From: Deltaproteobacteria bacterium
GTDB taxonomy: Bacteria; Desulfobacterota; Binatia; HRBIN30; JACQVA1
DNA length: 64,000 nt
Assembly (NCBI GenBank): GCA_016178705.1
Contig: JACOST010000021.1
Location: 49,199-113,198 of the forward strand
Direction: 5' to 3'
Both the position numbers and the translations under genes were made by a program. The notes under the pieces were generated by a model. That model made no database searches. It saw nothing but the letters and a program-made list of their open reading frames with translations, and had not been told where the DNA came from. Below, one piece after another: positions 1-7,787 of this stretch. How positions within the stretch are numbered: position 1 is the first letter of the stretch; every line of letters begins with the position of its first letter.

Positions 1-2
1 TT

Positions 3-359
3 CGCACCGGGCAGATGGCGCAGGTGAGGGCGGAGAAGAAATGGGGTCAGTACGCCGGCGGTTCGGCGCCGGGGCTGAGTCTCACCTGCGCCGAGTGGCT
101 CGCCACCCACGAGATCGCCGGCTACGCCACCGACACGTGGGGGACAGAGGTGATTCCGAACGAAACCTCCGACGTGTTCCAGCCGTTGCACTGTGTCGCG
201 ATCGTAAACATGGGCATCCTCGTCGGCGAGATCTTCGACCTGGAGGAGTTGGCCGCCGACTGCGCGGCGGATGGTGTCTACGAGTTCATGTTCGTTGCGC
301 CGCCGTTGCCAGTCACCGGCGCGGTCGGCTCGCCGGTGAATCCGCATGCGATCAAGTGA
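3..359 (+). CDS. Cyclase family protein (kynurenine formamidase-like), 3' part
   Basis: The gene runs in from the left edge; the frame is open from base 3 and stops with TGA at 357-359. The visible residues (RTGQM, AEKKWG, CAEWL, ATDTWG, EVIPNE, GEIFDLEELA, GAVGSP) are typical of the C-terminal half of the putative cyclase family (PF04199), metal-dependent hydrolases that act on small amides or lactones. The N-terminal metal-binding HxGTHxD region lies outside the window, so catalytic competence cannot be judged. ATG at base 15 is internal, not a start. The family call is firm; the substrate is unknown. Confidence 0.8.
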   Translation, partial: RTGQMAQVRAEKKWGQYAGGSAPGLSLTCAEWLATHEIAGYATDTWGTEVIPNETSDVFQPLHCVAIVNMGILVGEIFDLEELAADCAADGVYEFMFVAPPLPVTGAVGSPVNPHAIK

Positions 360-584
360 AGGCACCGCGCCCCGGTTCTCCTCATCTCTTGCGCCGGGCA
401 TCCGGCTCCACGGCTTGCGACAATCACGACTGCCATCAGCGGGAACTCCCGCCGAGGCCGTCGCGTGCGGAACAGCAGCGCATCATTGGCGGGAACGCAG
501 CAGTGGAATCACCGAGGTAGTCGCGCGAGGCCGACTCACAGTGGCGCGCCCCATTTGCCCGGCTCCGGGCGCGGAAGGAGGAGC

Positions 585-620
585 CTGAGGAGGGAACCAT
601 CGCCATGGTTCCCTCCTCAG
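585..620. repeat. Perfect 16-bp inverted repeat
   Basis: The arm at 585-600 (CTGAGGAGGGAACCAT) is the exact reverse complement of 605-620, with a 4-base loop, CGCC. It has no T-run, so it is not a textbook terminator, though it could end cyclase transcription or stabilise an mRNA end. The same spacer carries a second perfect hairpin at 715-747. Confidence 0.75.
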
Positions 621-644
621 AGGGGCGCAGGGGCGAAGCCCCGC
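620..644. repeat. GGGGCGAAGCCCC hairpin word, copy 1
   Basis: The sequence GAGGGGCGCAG followed by the mini-hairpin GGGGCGAAGCCCC occurs here and, with one extra A in the loop, again at 935-960. The stem is GGGGC/GCCCC with a GAA or GAAA loop. Two near-identical copies about 315 bases apart suggest a short interspersed repeat. Confidence 0.6.
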
Positions 645-714
645 ATCCGATGACCGCGGTCCGAGTGGGCAAGGGCAGGGTCATCCGATGGAGGTGGGCT
701 CGTCGAAGCTCGGA

Positions 715-747
715 GCGAGGGAAAACCGAGGCGCGGTTTTCCCTCGC
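715..747. repeat. Perfect 14-bp inverted repeat
   Basis: The left arm GCGAGGGAAAACCG (715-728) and right arm CGGTTTTCCCTCGC (734-747) are exact reverse complements with a 5-base loop, AGGCG. It is a strong hairpin without a following T-run, so a REP-like or RNA-stability element is as likely as a terminator. Confidence 0.75.
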
Positions 748-934
748 GCTCCCTTTCGCTTTCGCTGCGCTCCGCCATGGGCCGCGGCATTGTGAGCCGG
801 CCTCACGCGCGCGGTGCCACCAGCCGCAGCGAAGCTACATGCCAATGCTGCGCTGCCGAGCGCTGAGGGCGGCCTCTGAGGTAGCGACGCGATCGGCGTC
901 GCTCTCGCCGACATCGGAGTTCCGGCTCTCCGTG

Positions 935-960
935 GAGGGGCGCAGGGGCGAAAGCCCCGC
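935..960. repeat. GGGGCGAAAGCCCC hairpin word, copy 2
   Basis: Second copy of the element at 620-644, differing by one A in the loop. It ends 67 bases before the acyl-CoA dehydrogenase start codon, so it probably lies in the leader or promoter region of that gene. Confidence 0.6.
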
Positions 961-1027
961 GTCCAAGGGTTGGGTTGGCGCGCCGCACCAATTTGTGTAC
1001 AGCTCTCGCCGCGGAAGGAACGTGACG

Positions 1028-2179
1028 ATGGACTTCACTCTCTCGGACGACGATCTCGCGCTCCAACAATCAGTGCGCGATTTCGTCGAGGAACAAGCCA
1101 ACGCGGTCTGGAGGGAGATCGACAAGACCAACGTGCTGCCGCCGGCGCTGCTGGACGGCGCGCGCCAGCTCGGCCTGTTCGGCCTCAGCATCCCCGCCGA
1201 GTACGGCGGTCTCGGCTTCAACGTGGTGCAGAAAACGATCGTACACGAGATGCTCGGCCGCGGGCCGTGGGGACTCGCCAGCCACATCAGCGTTCACACC
1301 GGCATCGGCTGCGTCGGCATCATTCGCTTCGCCAGCGAGCAGCAGAAGCAACACTACCTTCCGAAGATGGCGACCGGCGAATGGCTCGGATCGTTTGCGC
1401 TCACCGAACCCGGCGCCGGTTCCGACGCCGGCAATCTGCAAACCCGCGCCGAGCGCAAGGGCGATAGCTGGATCATCAACGGCCACAAGACCTTCATCAC
1501 CAACGCGCCGCACGCGCATCACTTCTTTGTCTTTGCGCGCAGCGACAAAGGCATCACCGCATTCATCGTCGACCGCGAGACGCCGGGCGTGCAAATCGGC
1601 CAGGTGTTTAACACGCTCGGCCATCAAGGCTCGCGCATCTCCGAAATCGTTTTCGAGGAGGCCCGCATCCCCGCCGACGCCCTCGTCGGCAAGGAAGGCG
1701 AAGGCTTTGAGTATGCCAAGCGTTGCCTCTCCGAAGGCCGCACGACCTTGAGCGGGCGTTGTGTCGGCGCCAGTCAGAAGGCAATGGAGCTGGCACTGGA
1801 GTACGCGGAGCAACGACAGACCTTCGGCAAGCCGCTGGCCGAGCATCAAACGATCGCGTTTCGTCTCGCGCAAATGAGCGCGCGCACCGAAGCGGCGCGA
1901 CTCATCGTCTATCGCAGCGCGTGGTTGCTCGATCGCGGTCAACCGGCGATCCGCGAGTCGTCGACGGCCAAACTGTTCGCCGGCGAAGCGCTATGGCAGA
2001 CCGTCGACGACGCGGTGCAAATCCACGGCGGCAATGGCTACATCCGCGGCGAGTACATGATCGAACGCATCTGGCGCGATGCGCGCGTCGTGCGCGTGTA
2101 CGACGGATCGAGCGAAGTGCAGCAGATCGTCATCGCCGGCCGCCTGCGCAAAGGCGATGTGGAGACGAGTTGGCAGTAG
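1028..2179 (+). CDS. Acyl-CoA dehydrogenase family protein
   Basis: A 383-aa flavoprotein expected to catalyse alpha,beta-desaturation of an acyl-CoA ester, passing electrons to ETF. The sequence shows the usual order: N-terminal helical domain, the FAD/acyl-CoA motif FALTEPGAGSDAGNLQT, the beta domain, and the C-terminal helical domain with AEQRQTFGKPL and QIHGGNGYIRGE. I chose ATG 1028 because GGAAGGA lies 8-13 bases upstream and the protein then starts with the normal family N-terminus. At the place of the MCAD-type catalytic Glu (IYEGTS) this protein has VYDGSS, so Asp359 would be the base. The CaiB/BaiF gene follows in the same direction, which suggests acyl-CoA metabolism; substrate unknown. 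Confidence 0.93.
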   Translation: MDFTLSDDDLALQQSVRDFVEEQANAVWREIDKTNVLPPALLDGARQLGLFGLSIPAEYGGLGFNVVQKTIVHEMLGRGPWGLASHISVHTGIGCVGIIRFASEQQKQHYLPKMATGEWLGSFALTEPGAGSDAGNLQTRAERKGDSWIINGHKTFITNAPHAHHFFVFARSDKGITAFIVDRETPGVQIGQVFNTLGHQGSRISEIVFEEARIPADALVGKEGEGFEYAKRCLSEGRTTLSGRCVGASQKAMELALEYAEQRQTFGKPLAEHQTIAFRLAQMSARTEAARLIVYRSAWLLDRGQPAIRESSTAKLFAGEALWQTVDDAVQIHGGNGYIRGEYMIERIWRDARVVRVYDGSSEVQQIVIAGRLRKGDVETSWQ

Positions 2180-2255
2180 AGCGTTCGCCGGAGACGACGC
2201 GAAGGATCGCCGAGGAATGAGGCGGCAATCGAGGCCTGTGCCCCTACAGGAACCT

Positions 2256-4571
2256 ATGCCGAAACTATTGGGAGCCCTCCACGGCATCCGAATCGTCGAG
2301 TGCGCGCAAGACATCGCCGGGCCGTACGCGGCCATGCTGCTGGCGGAGCAGGGTGCCGACGTCATCAAGATCGAGCCGCCCGGCGGCGATCGCGCGCGCG
2401 CGCTGCCGGGCTTTCATGTGTGGAACCGCAGCAAGCGCAACGTCGTTGCCGATCTCGCCACCGACGGGGGACGCGCTCGGCTGCACACGCTCTGCGATCA
2501 CGCCGATGTGCTGATCACGGACTCGCTCTCGCAGTCTGGCGCGCTGAGCTACGATGCCTTGGCCGCGCGCAACCCGGCGCTGATTCAATGCTGGATGCCG
2601 CCGTATGGCGGTCGCGGTCCCGATGCGGACGCGTTGGTCAGCGACGACCTGGTCGCGGCCCGCAGCGGATTGCTCGCGAGTCAGTGGGGCTACCGCGAGG
2701 GGCCAGTGTTCATCACCCTGCCGGTGGCGAGTTACGGGACGGCGATGCTCGCCGCCGGCGCGGTGTGCGCCGCGCTCAATGCGCGGAACCGCACTGGCCG
2801 CGGCCAATCGATCGAAGTGTCGTGGCTCGCGGGCGCGTTCGCGATGCAGACCGGCAGCATCGTTGCGCATCCGGCCCTGCTGCGCGTGATGGGATTGGTG
2901 CGCGACCCCCAAGGCGTGATTCCGGTCTATCGTCTCTTCAAAGCGAGCGACGACTGGCTGTTCATCGCTTGCGGCAATCCGACCTTCTTCAACAAGATGT
3001 GTCTGGTGTTCGAGCGGCCCGAGTTGGTGTCCGACCCCCGCTTCGATGGCGCGCCGTGGGTGATCGCTCCGGCGTATTGGGCGGAGATCAAGCAACTCAT
3101 TCAATCGATCGTCGCGACCAAACCGCGCGCCGAATGGCTGCGCCTGCTCGACGAAGCCGACATCCCGTGCGCGCCAGTGCTCACCCGCAGCGACTTCATC
3201 GACGACCCACAGGTCGCGCACCTCGGCATGCGCCAAGAGATCGATGATTCGCAGCTCGGCCGCACAATCCAGATGGGCGTGCCGGTGAATCTGCGCGACA
3301 CCCCGGGCGCGATCCAGTGTGCAGCCCCGCGACTGCTTGATGCAGTGATAAGTGACCAGTGGAAAGTGACGAGACAAACGCCGCCGCCGATCCGCAATAC
3401 GCCATCAGCCATACGCCCCGAAGCGACCGGCCCGCTCGCCGGCACGCTCGTGCTCGACTTCACCAACTACATCGCCGGCCCGTCCGCCGCGATGGTGCTG
3501 GCTCTCGCGGGTGCTGATGTGATCAAGATCGAAGCGCCGAGCGGCGATCCGTTTCGCGCCTTCGGGTTCGGCTTCTTCGGGTGGAATCAAGGTAAGCGCG
3601 GCGTCGCGCTCGATTTCAGCAAGCCGGAGTCGCGCGCCACGGTGTATGACTTGGTTCGACGCGCCGACGTGTTGGTGGAGAACCTGCGTCCCGGCGCGAC
3701 GCAACGGCTCGGCATTGACTACGAAACGATTGCCGCGATCAATCCCCGACTCATCTACGGCAGCATCACCGCGTTCGGCTCGAGCGGCCCACGCGGGCAG
3801 GAGGCCGGTTTTGATCCGTTGCTGCAGGCGCGCAGCGGCGTGATGGCTGCGCAGGGCGGACACGGCGGCGATCCGGTCTTCCTCGCCTGCGCGGCGTGCG
3901 ACTACGCCGTCGGTTTGCTGGCGGCGTTCGGCGTCATGGCCGCGCTGTACACGCGCGAGCGCACGGGACGCGGACAACTCGTCGAGACGTCACTGGCACA
4001 GGCGGCGATGGCGGCGCAGTCGGGCGAGTTCGTGTACTACGACGGTCGACCCGACATGGAGCACGGCGGCCGTGATCTGATCGGCCGTCATCCGTTGCGA
4101 CGGGCGTACCAGTGCGCCGATGGTTGGATCTTCGTCAGCGCCACCGCGACTCATTGGCCGGCGATGCGGGCCGCGGTAGCCGCGGCGTGTCGAACCGATG
4201 ATCCGACCGGCGAACCGGCGGACGGGGCTACCGGCACGCAGCTCGCCGCGATCCTCGCTGGCCGCGATCGCGACCAAGTGCTCGCACAACTCGCGGCTGT
4301 GGGCGTGCCCGCGGCGCCTGTGCTTGGTGTTGCCGACCTGTTCGACGATCAACAGATTCTCGCCAACAATTTGTTGCACACCGGCACCGCCGCGAACTGG
4401 GGCGAGTTCCAGCAAACCGGTACGCTGGTGCACTACGCCGCCACGCCTGTGACCATCGCGCGCATCGCACCGCAGCGCGGCGAGCACAACGAGGAGATTC
4501 TCCGCAGTGTCCTCGGGTATTCGTCCGAGCACATCGCCCTACTTCGATCGCGGGGCGCGCTGGTCGACTGA
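2256..4571 (+). CDS. Tandem-domain CaiB/BaiF family III CoA-transferase
   Basis: A 771-aa protein made of two complete family III CoA-transferase domains, about residues 2-365 and 395-770; the usual length is about 400 aa per protein. Each half has the N-terminal nucleotide-binding pattern (GIRIVE..AGPYAAMLLAEQGADVIKIE and TLVLDF..AGPSAAMVLALAGADVIKIE). Each also keeps an Asp where formyl-CoA transferase has its covalent-intermediate Asp169: Asp130/131 in SDDLVAARSG and Asp520 in FDPLLQARSG. It presumably moves CoA between carboxylic acids. The linker (about residues 365-393) is low-complexity and its DNA resembles the short-word repeats found between genes here. The start at 2256 has AGGAAC just upstream; an in-frame ATG at 2217 is possible. 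It follows the acyl-CoA dehydrogenase by 76 bases, probably co-transcribed. Confidence 0.9.
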   Translation: MPKLLGALHGIRIVECAQDIAGPYAAMLLAEQGADVIKIEPPGGDRARALPGFHVWNRSKRNVVADLATDGGRARLHTLCDHADVLITDSLSQSGALSYDALAARNPALIQCWMPPYGGRGPDADALVSDDLVAARSGLLASQWGYREGPVFITLPVASYGTAMLAAGAVCAALNARNRTGRGQSIEVSWLAGAFAMQTGSIVAHPALLRVMGLVRDPQGVIPVYRLFKASDDWLFIACGNPTFFNKMCLVFERPELVSDPRFDGAPWVIAPAYWAEIKQLIQSIVATKPRAEWLRLLDEADIPCAPVLTRSDFIDDPQVAHLGMRQEIDDSQLGRTIQMGVPVNLRDTPGAIQCAAPRLLDAVISDQWKVTRQTPPPIRNTPSAIRPEATGPLAGTLVLDFTNYIAGPSAAMVLALAGADVIKIEAPSGDPFRAFGFGFFGWNQGKRGVALDFSKPESRATVYDLVRRADVLVENLRPGATQRLGIDYETIAAINPRLIYGSITAFGSSGPRGQEAGFDPLLQARSGVMAAQGGHGGDPVFLACAACDYAVGLLAAFGVMAALYTRERTGRGQLVETSLAQAAMAAQSGEFVYYDGRPDMEHGGRDLIGRHPLRRAYQCADGWIFVSATATHWPAMRAAVAAACRTDDPTGEPADGATGTQLAAILAGRDRDQVLAQLAAVGVPAAPVLGVADLFDDQQILANNLLHTGTAANWGEFQQTGTLVHYAATPVTIARIAPQRGEHNEEILRSVLGYSSEHIALLRSRGALVD

Positions 4572-4582
4572 GCGCGGTCGAC

Positions 4583-5476
4583 TCATTGCACCAACAGCGC
4601 GGCGCCGATCACGCCCGCCGAGTCGCCGAGTTGGTGGCGTACGATCGGCGTGCGCAACTGGTCGTTGAAGACGTAGCGCGCCACGGCGTCACGGCCGCGA
4701 GTGTACAGCTCATCGATGTTGGACAACCCACCGCCCAGCACAATCAGATCGGGATCGAGGATGGTGATGACGTTGGCTAGGCTGCGGCCGAAGCGATCGA
4801 GGAAATAGTCCAACAGCTCCACGGCCGGCGGATGGCCGGCGTGGGCACGGTCGACGAGGGCGGCCATCGCCAGCGACTCACCGGTGCGCGCCGCGTATTC
4901 GCGACTCACTGCCGGGCCCGAGATGTACGCCTCGACGCATCCGCGGTGGCCGCAGTAGCAAGGCGGGCCATTGGGATCGATGCAGTGATGGCCCCACTCG
5001 CCGGCGATGTTCTGCACGCCGCGGTGCAACGAGGCGTTGATCACGATGCCGCCGCCGACGCCGGTGCCCATGATGACGCCGAACACCAACCCGGTGCCGC
5101 GTCCCGCGCCCGCCACGGCTTCCGCCAGCGCGAAGCAGTTCGCGTCGTTCTCCATGACGATCGGGAGTCCGAGCGTGCGCTCCAGATCGCCGCGCAGATC
5201 GCGTCCGTTGAGACACGCGGTGTTCGAATTTTTCATCGTGCCATCGACAGTGGAAATGGCGCCCGGCGTGCCGATGCCGAGGCCCGCGCACATCGGTGCA
5301 TGCGCCCGCAGCGCGCCGACCAAGTTGATGATGCGCGCCAAGATGTGCTCGTAGCCGTGCTCCGCTTCAGTGGCGACGCGCTGGCGAAACAGCGGCTGAT
5401 GGTCCGCATCGAGGACGACGCCTTCGATCTTGGTGCCGCCGAGGTCGACGCCGATACGGTGAGGGACGCGCGTCAC
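4583..5476 (-). CDS. ROK family sugar kinase (glucokinase-like)
   Basis: A 297-aa ROK-family kinase, likely phosphorylating glucose or another hexose with ATP in the cytoplasm. The phosphate-binding signature IGVDLGGTKIEG is near the N-terminus, followed by ENDANCFALAEA, MGTGVGGGI, the sugar and zinc motif GEWGHH, and CYCGHRGCVEAYISG (CxCGxxGCxE). The start is GTG at 5476, whose GTGA overlaps the TGA of the upstream monooxygenase by three bases, the classic layout of translational coupling. Longer frames upstream are Arg-rich shadow inside the monooxygenase gene. There is no N-terminal DNA-binding domain, so it is a kinase rather than a NagC-type repressor. Confidence 0.9.
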   Translation of the reverse strand: MTRVPHRIGVDLGGTKIEGVVLDADHQPLFRQRVATEAEHGYEHILARIINLVGALRAHAPMCAGLGIGTPGAISTVDGTMKNSNTACLNGRDLRGDLERTLGLPIVMENDANCFALAEAVAGAGRGTGLVFGVIMGTGVGGGIVINASLHRGVQNIAGEWGHHCIDPNGPPCYCGHRGCVEAYISGPAVSREYAARTGESLAMAALVDRAHAGHPPAVELLDYFLDRFGRSLANVITILDPDLIVLGGGLSNIDELYTRGRDAVARYVFNDQLRTPIVRHQLGDSAGVIGAALLVQ

Positions 5477-6474
5477 GCCAACAGTTGCTCCAACGTCTTG
5501 CCGTACTCGCGGATGTCGTCGGTGACGATGTTGACGCGGTGGATGTCGGCGCCGGCGGCGGCTTCGGCCGCCAGCCGCTCGCGACACTCGCTGACGTCGC
5601 CGACGGTACCGAGTCGGCGGCGCATCGCTTCGGGCACCGCGGCGGCGGCCGCCGCGGAACTGTCCTTCCACGCTTCCTTTACCGTGGCGACTTCATCGAC
5701 GAAGCCGAAGCGCTCGAGCTGCCGCGCGTAGTACACGCCCATGCGCCCGATGTAGAAGGCGGTGGTACCAGCCTGCGCCATCTCGGCCTTCGGTCGCGCG
5801 GCGCCGGTGGCCACGGTCACGCCACCGGGCGCATGAACCTCGAACGCACCCGGGTCGCGCCCGGCTTCGGTCACTTGCGCGCGCAGTGCCGTGATCTCGC
5901 TGCTCAGCTTGTCGATCGGGATCATCACCGGCAGCCAGCCGTCGGCGAGCCGCGCGGTGACCGTCAACGCCTTCGGATTCAGCGTGGCCAAGTGGACCGG
6001 AATGAGCGGGCGTACCGGCGCGAAGCGCAGCGTGAAGCCGCGTTCGAGGTGAAACAACTTACCACGGTACTTGAGCGGCTCGTGCCGGATCAGCATCTTG
6101 AAGATCTCCACCACTTCGCGCAGCCGCGTCAGCGACGGCTCGAACTTCACGCCGTGAAAGTGCTCGATGACGTTGATCCCGCTGGTGCCGAACCCGGCAA
6201 TCATGCGGCCGCCGGACAGTTCATCGAGCGTGGCGAAGTGTTGCGCCAGCGCCGCCGGGGTGCGCGAGTAGACGTTGACGATGCCGGTGCCGAGGCGAAT
6301 GCGTTTGGTGCGCTCGGCAACCTGGGTTAGCAGCGTGAAGCAGTCACGCCCCCAGGCCTCTGCTATCCACACCGAATCAACGCCGACTTCATCGGCGATC
6401 TTGACCCGTTCCAACGCCCGTTCGCGATCGAAGGTGCCTTGCCAGTCAAACGAGATTGCCAATTTGCGCGCCAT
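5473..6474 (-). CDS. LLM class (luciferase-like) flavin/F420-dependent oxidoreductase
   Basis: A 333-aa TIM-barrel oxidoreductase of the luciferase-like monooxygenase superfamily. Family features visible are DEVGVDSVWIAEAWGRD, RIRLGTGIVNVYSRTPAALAQ, DELSGGRMIAGFGTSG, PLKYRGKLFHLERGFTLRF, PVHLATLNPKALTVTARLADGWLP and a C-terminal GTVGDVSECRERLAAEAAAGAD segment. Such enzymes use FMN or F420 to reduce or oxygenate small substrates; the cofactor cannot be settled here. ATG 6474 is preceded by AGGAGG at ideal spacing. It is coupled to the downstream ROK kinase by overlapping stop and start codons. Confidence 0.9.
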   Translation of the reverse strand: MARKLAISFDWQGTFDRERALERVKIADEVGVDSVWIAEAWGRDCFTLLTQVAERTKRIRLGTGIVNVYSRTPAALAQHFATLDELSGGRMIAGFGTSGINVIEHFHGVKFEPSLTRLREVVEIFKMLIRHEPLKYRGKLFHLERGFTLRFAPVRPLIPVHLATLNPKALTVTARLADGWLPVMIPIDKLSSEITALRAQVTEAGRDPGAFEVHAPGGVTVATGAARPKAEMAQAGTTAFYIGRMGVYYARQLERFGFVDEVATVKEAWKDSSAAAAAAVPEAMRRRLGTVGDVSECRERLAAEAAAGADIHRVNIVTDDIREYGKTLEQLLA

Positions 6475-6589
6475 GTCGATCCTCCTGCCCGCCGTCGTGG
6501 GGCGACGCACTCATACGACAGGTGCCGGCGGCTGGCTAGATGCGCCCTTCGTCCTGATGCTATAAGCGGCCCCATCAAAGGAGGGACAT

Positions 6590-7117
6590 ATGGCTAAGAA
6601 ACCCAAGAAGGCGCCGCGAGCGAAGGCCAAGGCGGGCAAGCGCCCCGCGGCAAAGAAGGTCGCAGCGCGCCGAGTGATCCGTAAGAAGGTGGCAAAGCCG
6701 GCAGCGCGCAAGCCGGCAGCCAAGGCGGCGGCAGCGCCGAAGCCCGCCGCCCCGAATCCGCTTCGCGGCCTGGCGCAGCGGATCGTCGAGCTTACCCTCA
6801 GCCAGAACGACGAGGCATCGTTTGCGCTCTACTCGGACTCTATCGAGTCGGTGGAGCCGGGGCAGCCACCTGCCGTTGGCATCGAGGCGATCCGGCAGAA
6901 GTTCGCGATGTGGCGAGGCATGATCAGCGACTCGTCGTGGCGCGCGCGCAGCGTGTGGGTTGACGGGAGCACCATCATCATCGAGTGGGCCGGTCGCGTC
7001 ACCTTTGCCGCGACTGGCAAACAGGCCGAACTCAACGAGGTGGCCATCCACGAGATCGCCAACGGCAAGATCGTGCGCGAACGGTTCTACTACGATCGCG
7101 GCGCGTTGCAGCCCTGA
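6590..7117 (+). CDS. SnoaL/NTF2-like protein with a histone H1-like basic tail
   Basis: A 175-aa protein in two parts. Residues 1-55 are almost entirely Lys, Ala, Arg and Pro (MAKKPKKAPRAKAKAG onward, with repeated KPAA units), like histone H1 C-terminal tails and bacterial H1-like DNA-binding proteins. Residues 58-175 look like a SnoaL/NTF2-like alpha+beta cone (RIVELTLSQNDEASFALY, WRARSVWVDGSTIIIEWAG, EVAIHEIANGKIVRERFYYD). The start has a near-perfect AAAGGAGGG four bases upstream, and TGCTATAAG (6558-6566) could serve as an extended -10. It is divergent from the LLM gene. Nucleic-acid association is inferred from the tail only; no catalytic residues can be assigned. Confidence 0.75.
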   Translation: MAKKPKKAPRAKAKAGKRPAAKKVAARRVIRKKVAKPAARKPAAKAAAAPKPAAPNPLRGLAQRIVELTLSQNDEASFALYSDSIESVEPGQPPAVGIEAIRQKFAMWRGMISDSSWRARSVWVDGSTIIIEWAGRVTFAATGKQAELNEVAIHEIANGKIVRERFYYDRGALQP

Positions 7118-7130
7118 GGGGAGGCGGCTT

Positions 7131-7376
7131 GTGGCAGACGAAGATGTGCAGAAGGAACTCGAGCGCTTACGGGCTGAAAACGAAGCGCTCAAAGCCACGC
7201 GCCGCCCCGGTACGCTGAGCTTTCGGGTCTCTGACAAGGGCGCGGTGTCGGTCTACGGACTCGGCCGCTTTCCGGTGACGCTCTATCAGGAGCAGTGGGA
7301 TCGTTTGTTGGCGGCCGCGGATGAATTGCGCGTGTTCATCGACGCCAACCGTTCGCAGCTCAAGAAGAAGGAATAG
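7131..7376 (+). CDS. Small conserved-looking protein with N-terminal coiled coil
   Basis: An 81-aa protein starting at GTG 7131, preceded by GAGGGGAGG and 13 bases after the SnoaL-like gene, so probably one operon. Residues 1-22 (DVQKELERLRAENEALKA) form a short leucine-zipper-like heptad pattern. They are followed by a compact segment, GTLSFRVSDKGAVSVYGLGRFPVTLYQEQWDRLL, and a basic C-terminus ending KKKE. I do not recognise the family. The regular spacing and good ribosome site make it a real gene. Confidence 0.7.
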   Translation: MADEDVQKELERLRAENEALKATRRPGTLSFRVSDKGAVSVYGLGRFPVTLYQEQWDRLLAAADELRVFIDANRSQLKKKE

Positions 7377-7397
7377 GGAGCGCCCCGCGGCGCTCCC
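7376..7397. terminator. Bidirectional hairpin between converging genes
   Basis: GGGAGCGCC (7376-7384) pairs perfectly with GGCGCTCCC (7389-7397) around a CCGC loop. It sits between the ends of the 81-aa gene (+) and the 45-aa gene (-). There is no long T-run. Confidence 0.6.
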
Positions 7398-7407
7398 TGC
7401 CCATTCA

Positions 7408-7545
7408 CTACACCAGTTTCTTCCACCACGGCGCGCCGGACTGATCGTACTTCGCGGTGCCGGCCTTCTTCTTGGCCGGCGCCTTCGAAGCGCGCGCCGT
7501 CGTTGGCTTCTTCTTGCTGACTTTCTTCGTGACCTTCTTTGCCAT
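7408..7545 (-). CDS. 45-aa very basic Lys/Ala-rich protein
   Basis: A short gene on the minus strand, ATG 7545-7543, stop TAG at 7410-7408. It begins MAKKVTKKVSKKKPTTAR, continues ASKAPAKKKAGTAKYDQS and ends GAPWWKKLV. Its ribosome site AAAGGAG lies 10 bases before the ATG. The Lys/Ala/Pro bias resembles the tail of the product at 6590-7117 and bacterial H1-like proteins, with a distinctive Trp-Trp C-terminal patch. It converges on the 81-aa gene with a shared hairpin between them. Function unknown; nucleic-acid binding is a guess from composition. Confidence 0.65.
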   Translation of the reverse strand: MAKKVTKKVSKKKPTTARASKAPAKKKAGTAKYDQSGAPWWKKLV

Positions 7546-7787
7546 ACGGACTCAACTCCTTTGTGCGACAGTCGCGTGCATGTAGAAGCACGATCGGCAG
7601 ACGGCCGCAAGCAAGTCACTCCACAGCGTTGGGTGCGACCGACTGACGCTGCCGCTACCGCGCGCGGCACCATCAGCGTCGTCTACTTCATTCTACGCCT
7701 CCTGTGTCTTTGTGACTGGATCAAACGTTCATCACGGTGTACACATTCATCAGGACAGTGATTGCTCCACCTTTCGACAAGAGGGGC

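Larger units (their letters stand above)
360..1027. other. 668-bp spacer with clustered hairpins, no gene seen
   Basis: I find no credible gene between the cyclase stop and the acyl-CoA dehydrogenase start. Open frames cross it on both strands, but their translations are Arg/Pro/Ser-rich and lack recognisable domains, as expected of GC-rich non-coding DNA. The stretch holds two long perfect inverted repeats and a duplicated GGGGC hairpin, listed separately. The dehydrogenase frame is open upstream to 605, but that extension runs through these hairpins. Confidence 0.6.

Noticed and set aside
605..1027. N-terminal extension of the acyl-CoA dehydrogenase
   Set aside because: It would translate the hairpin spacer; family N-terminus and ribosome site support ATG 1028.
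1070..3377. Minus-strand frames of 290 and 370 aa opposite acyl-CoA dehydrogenase and CaiB
   Set aside because: Shadow frames of well-supported plus-strand genes; no ribosome sites and no recognised family.
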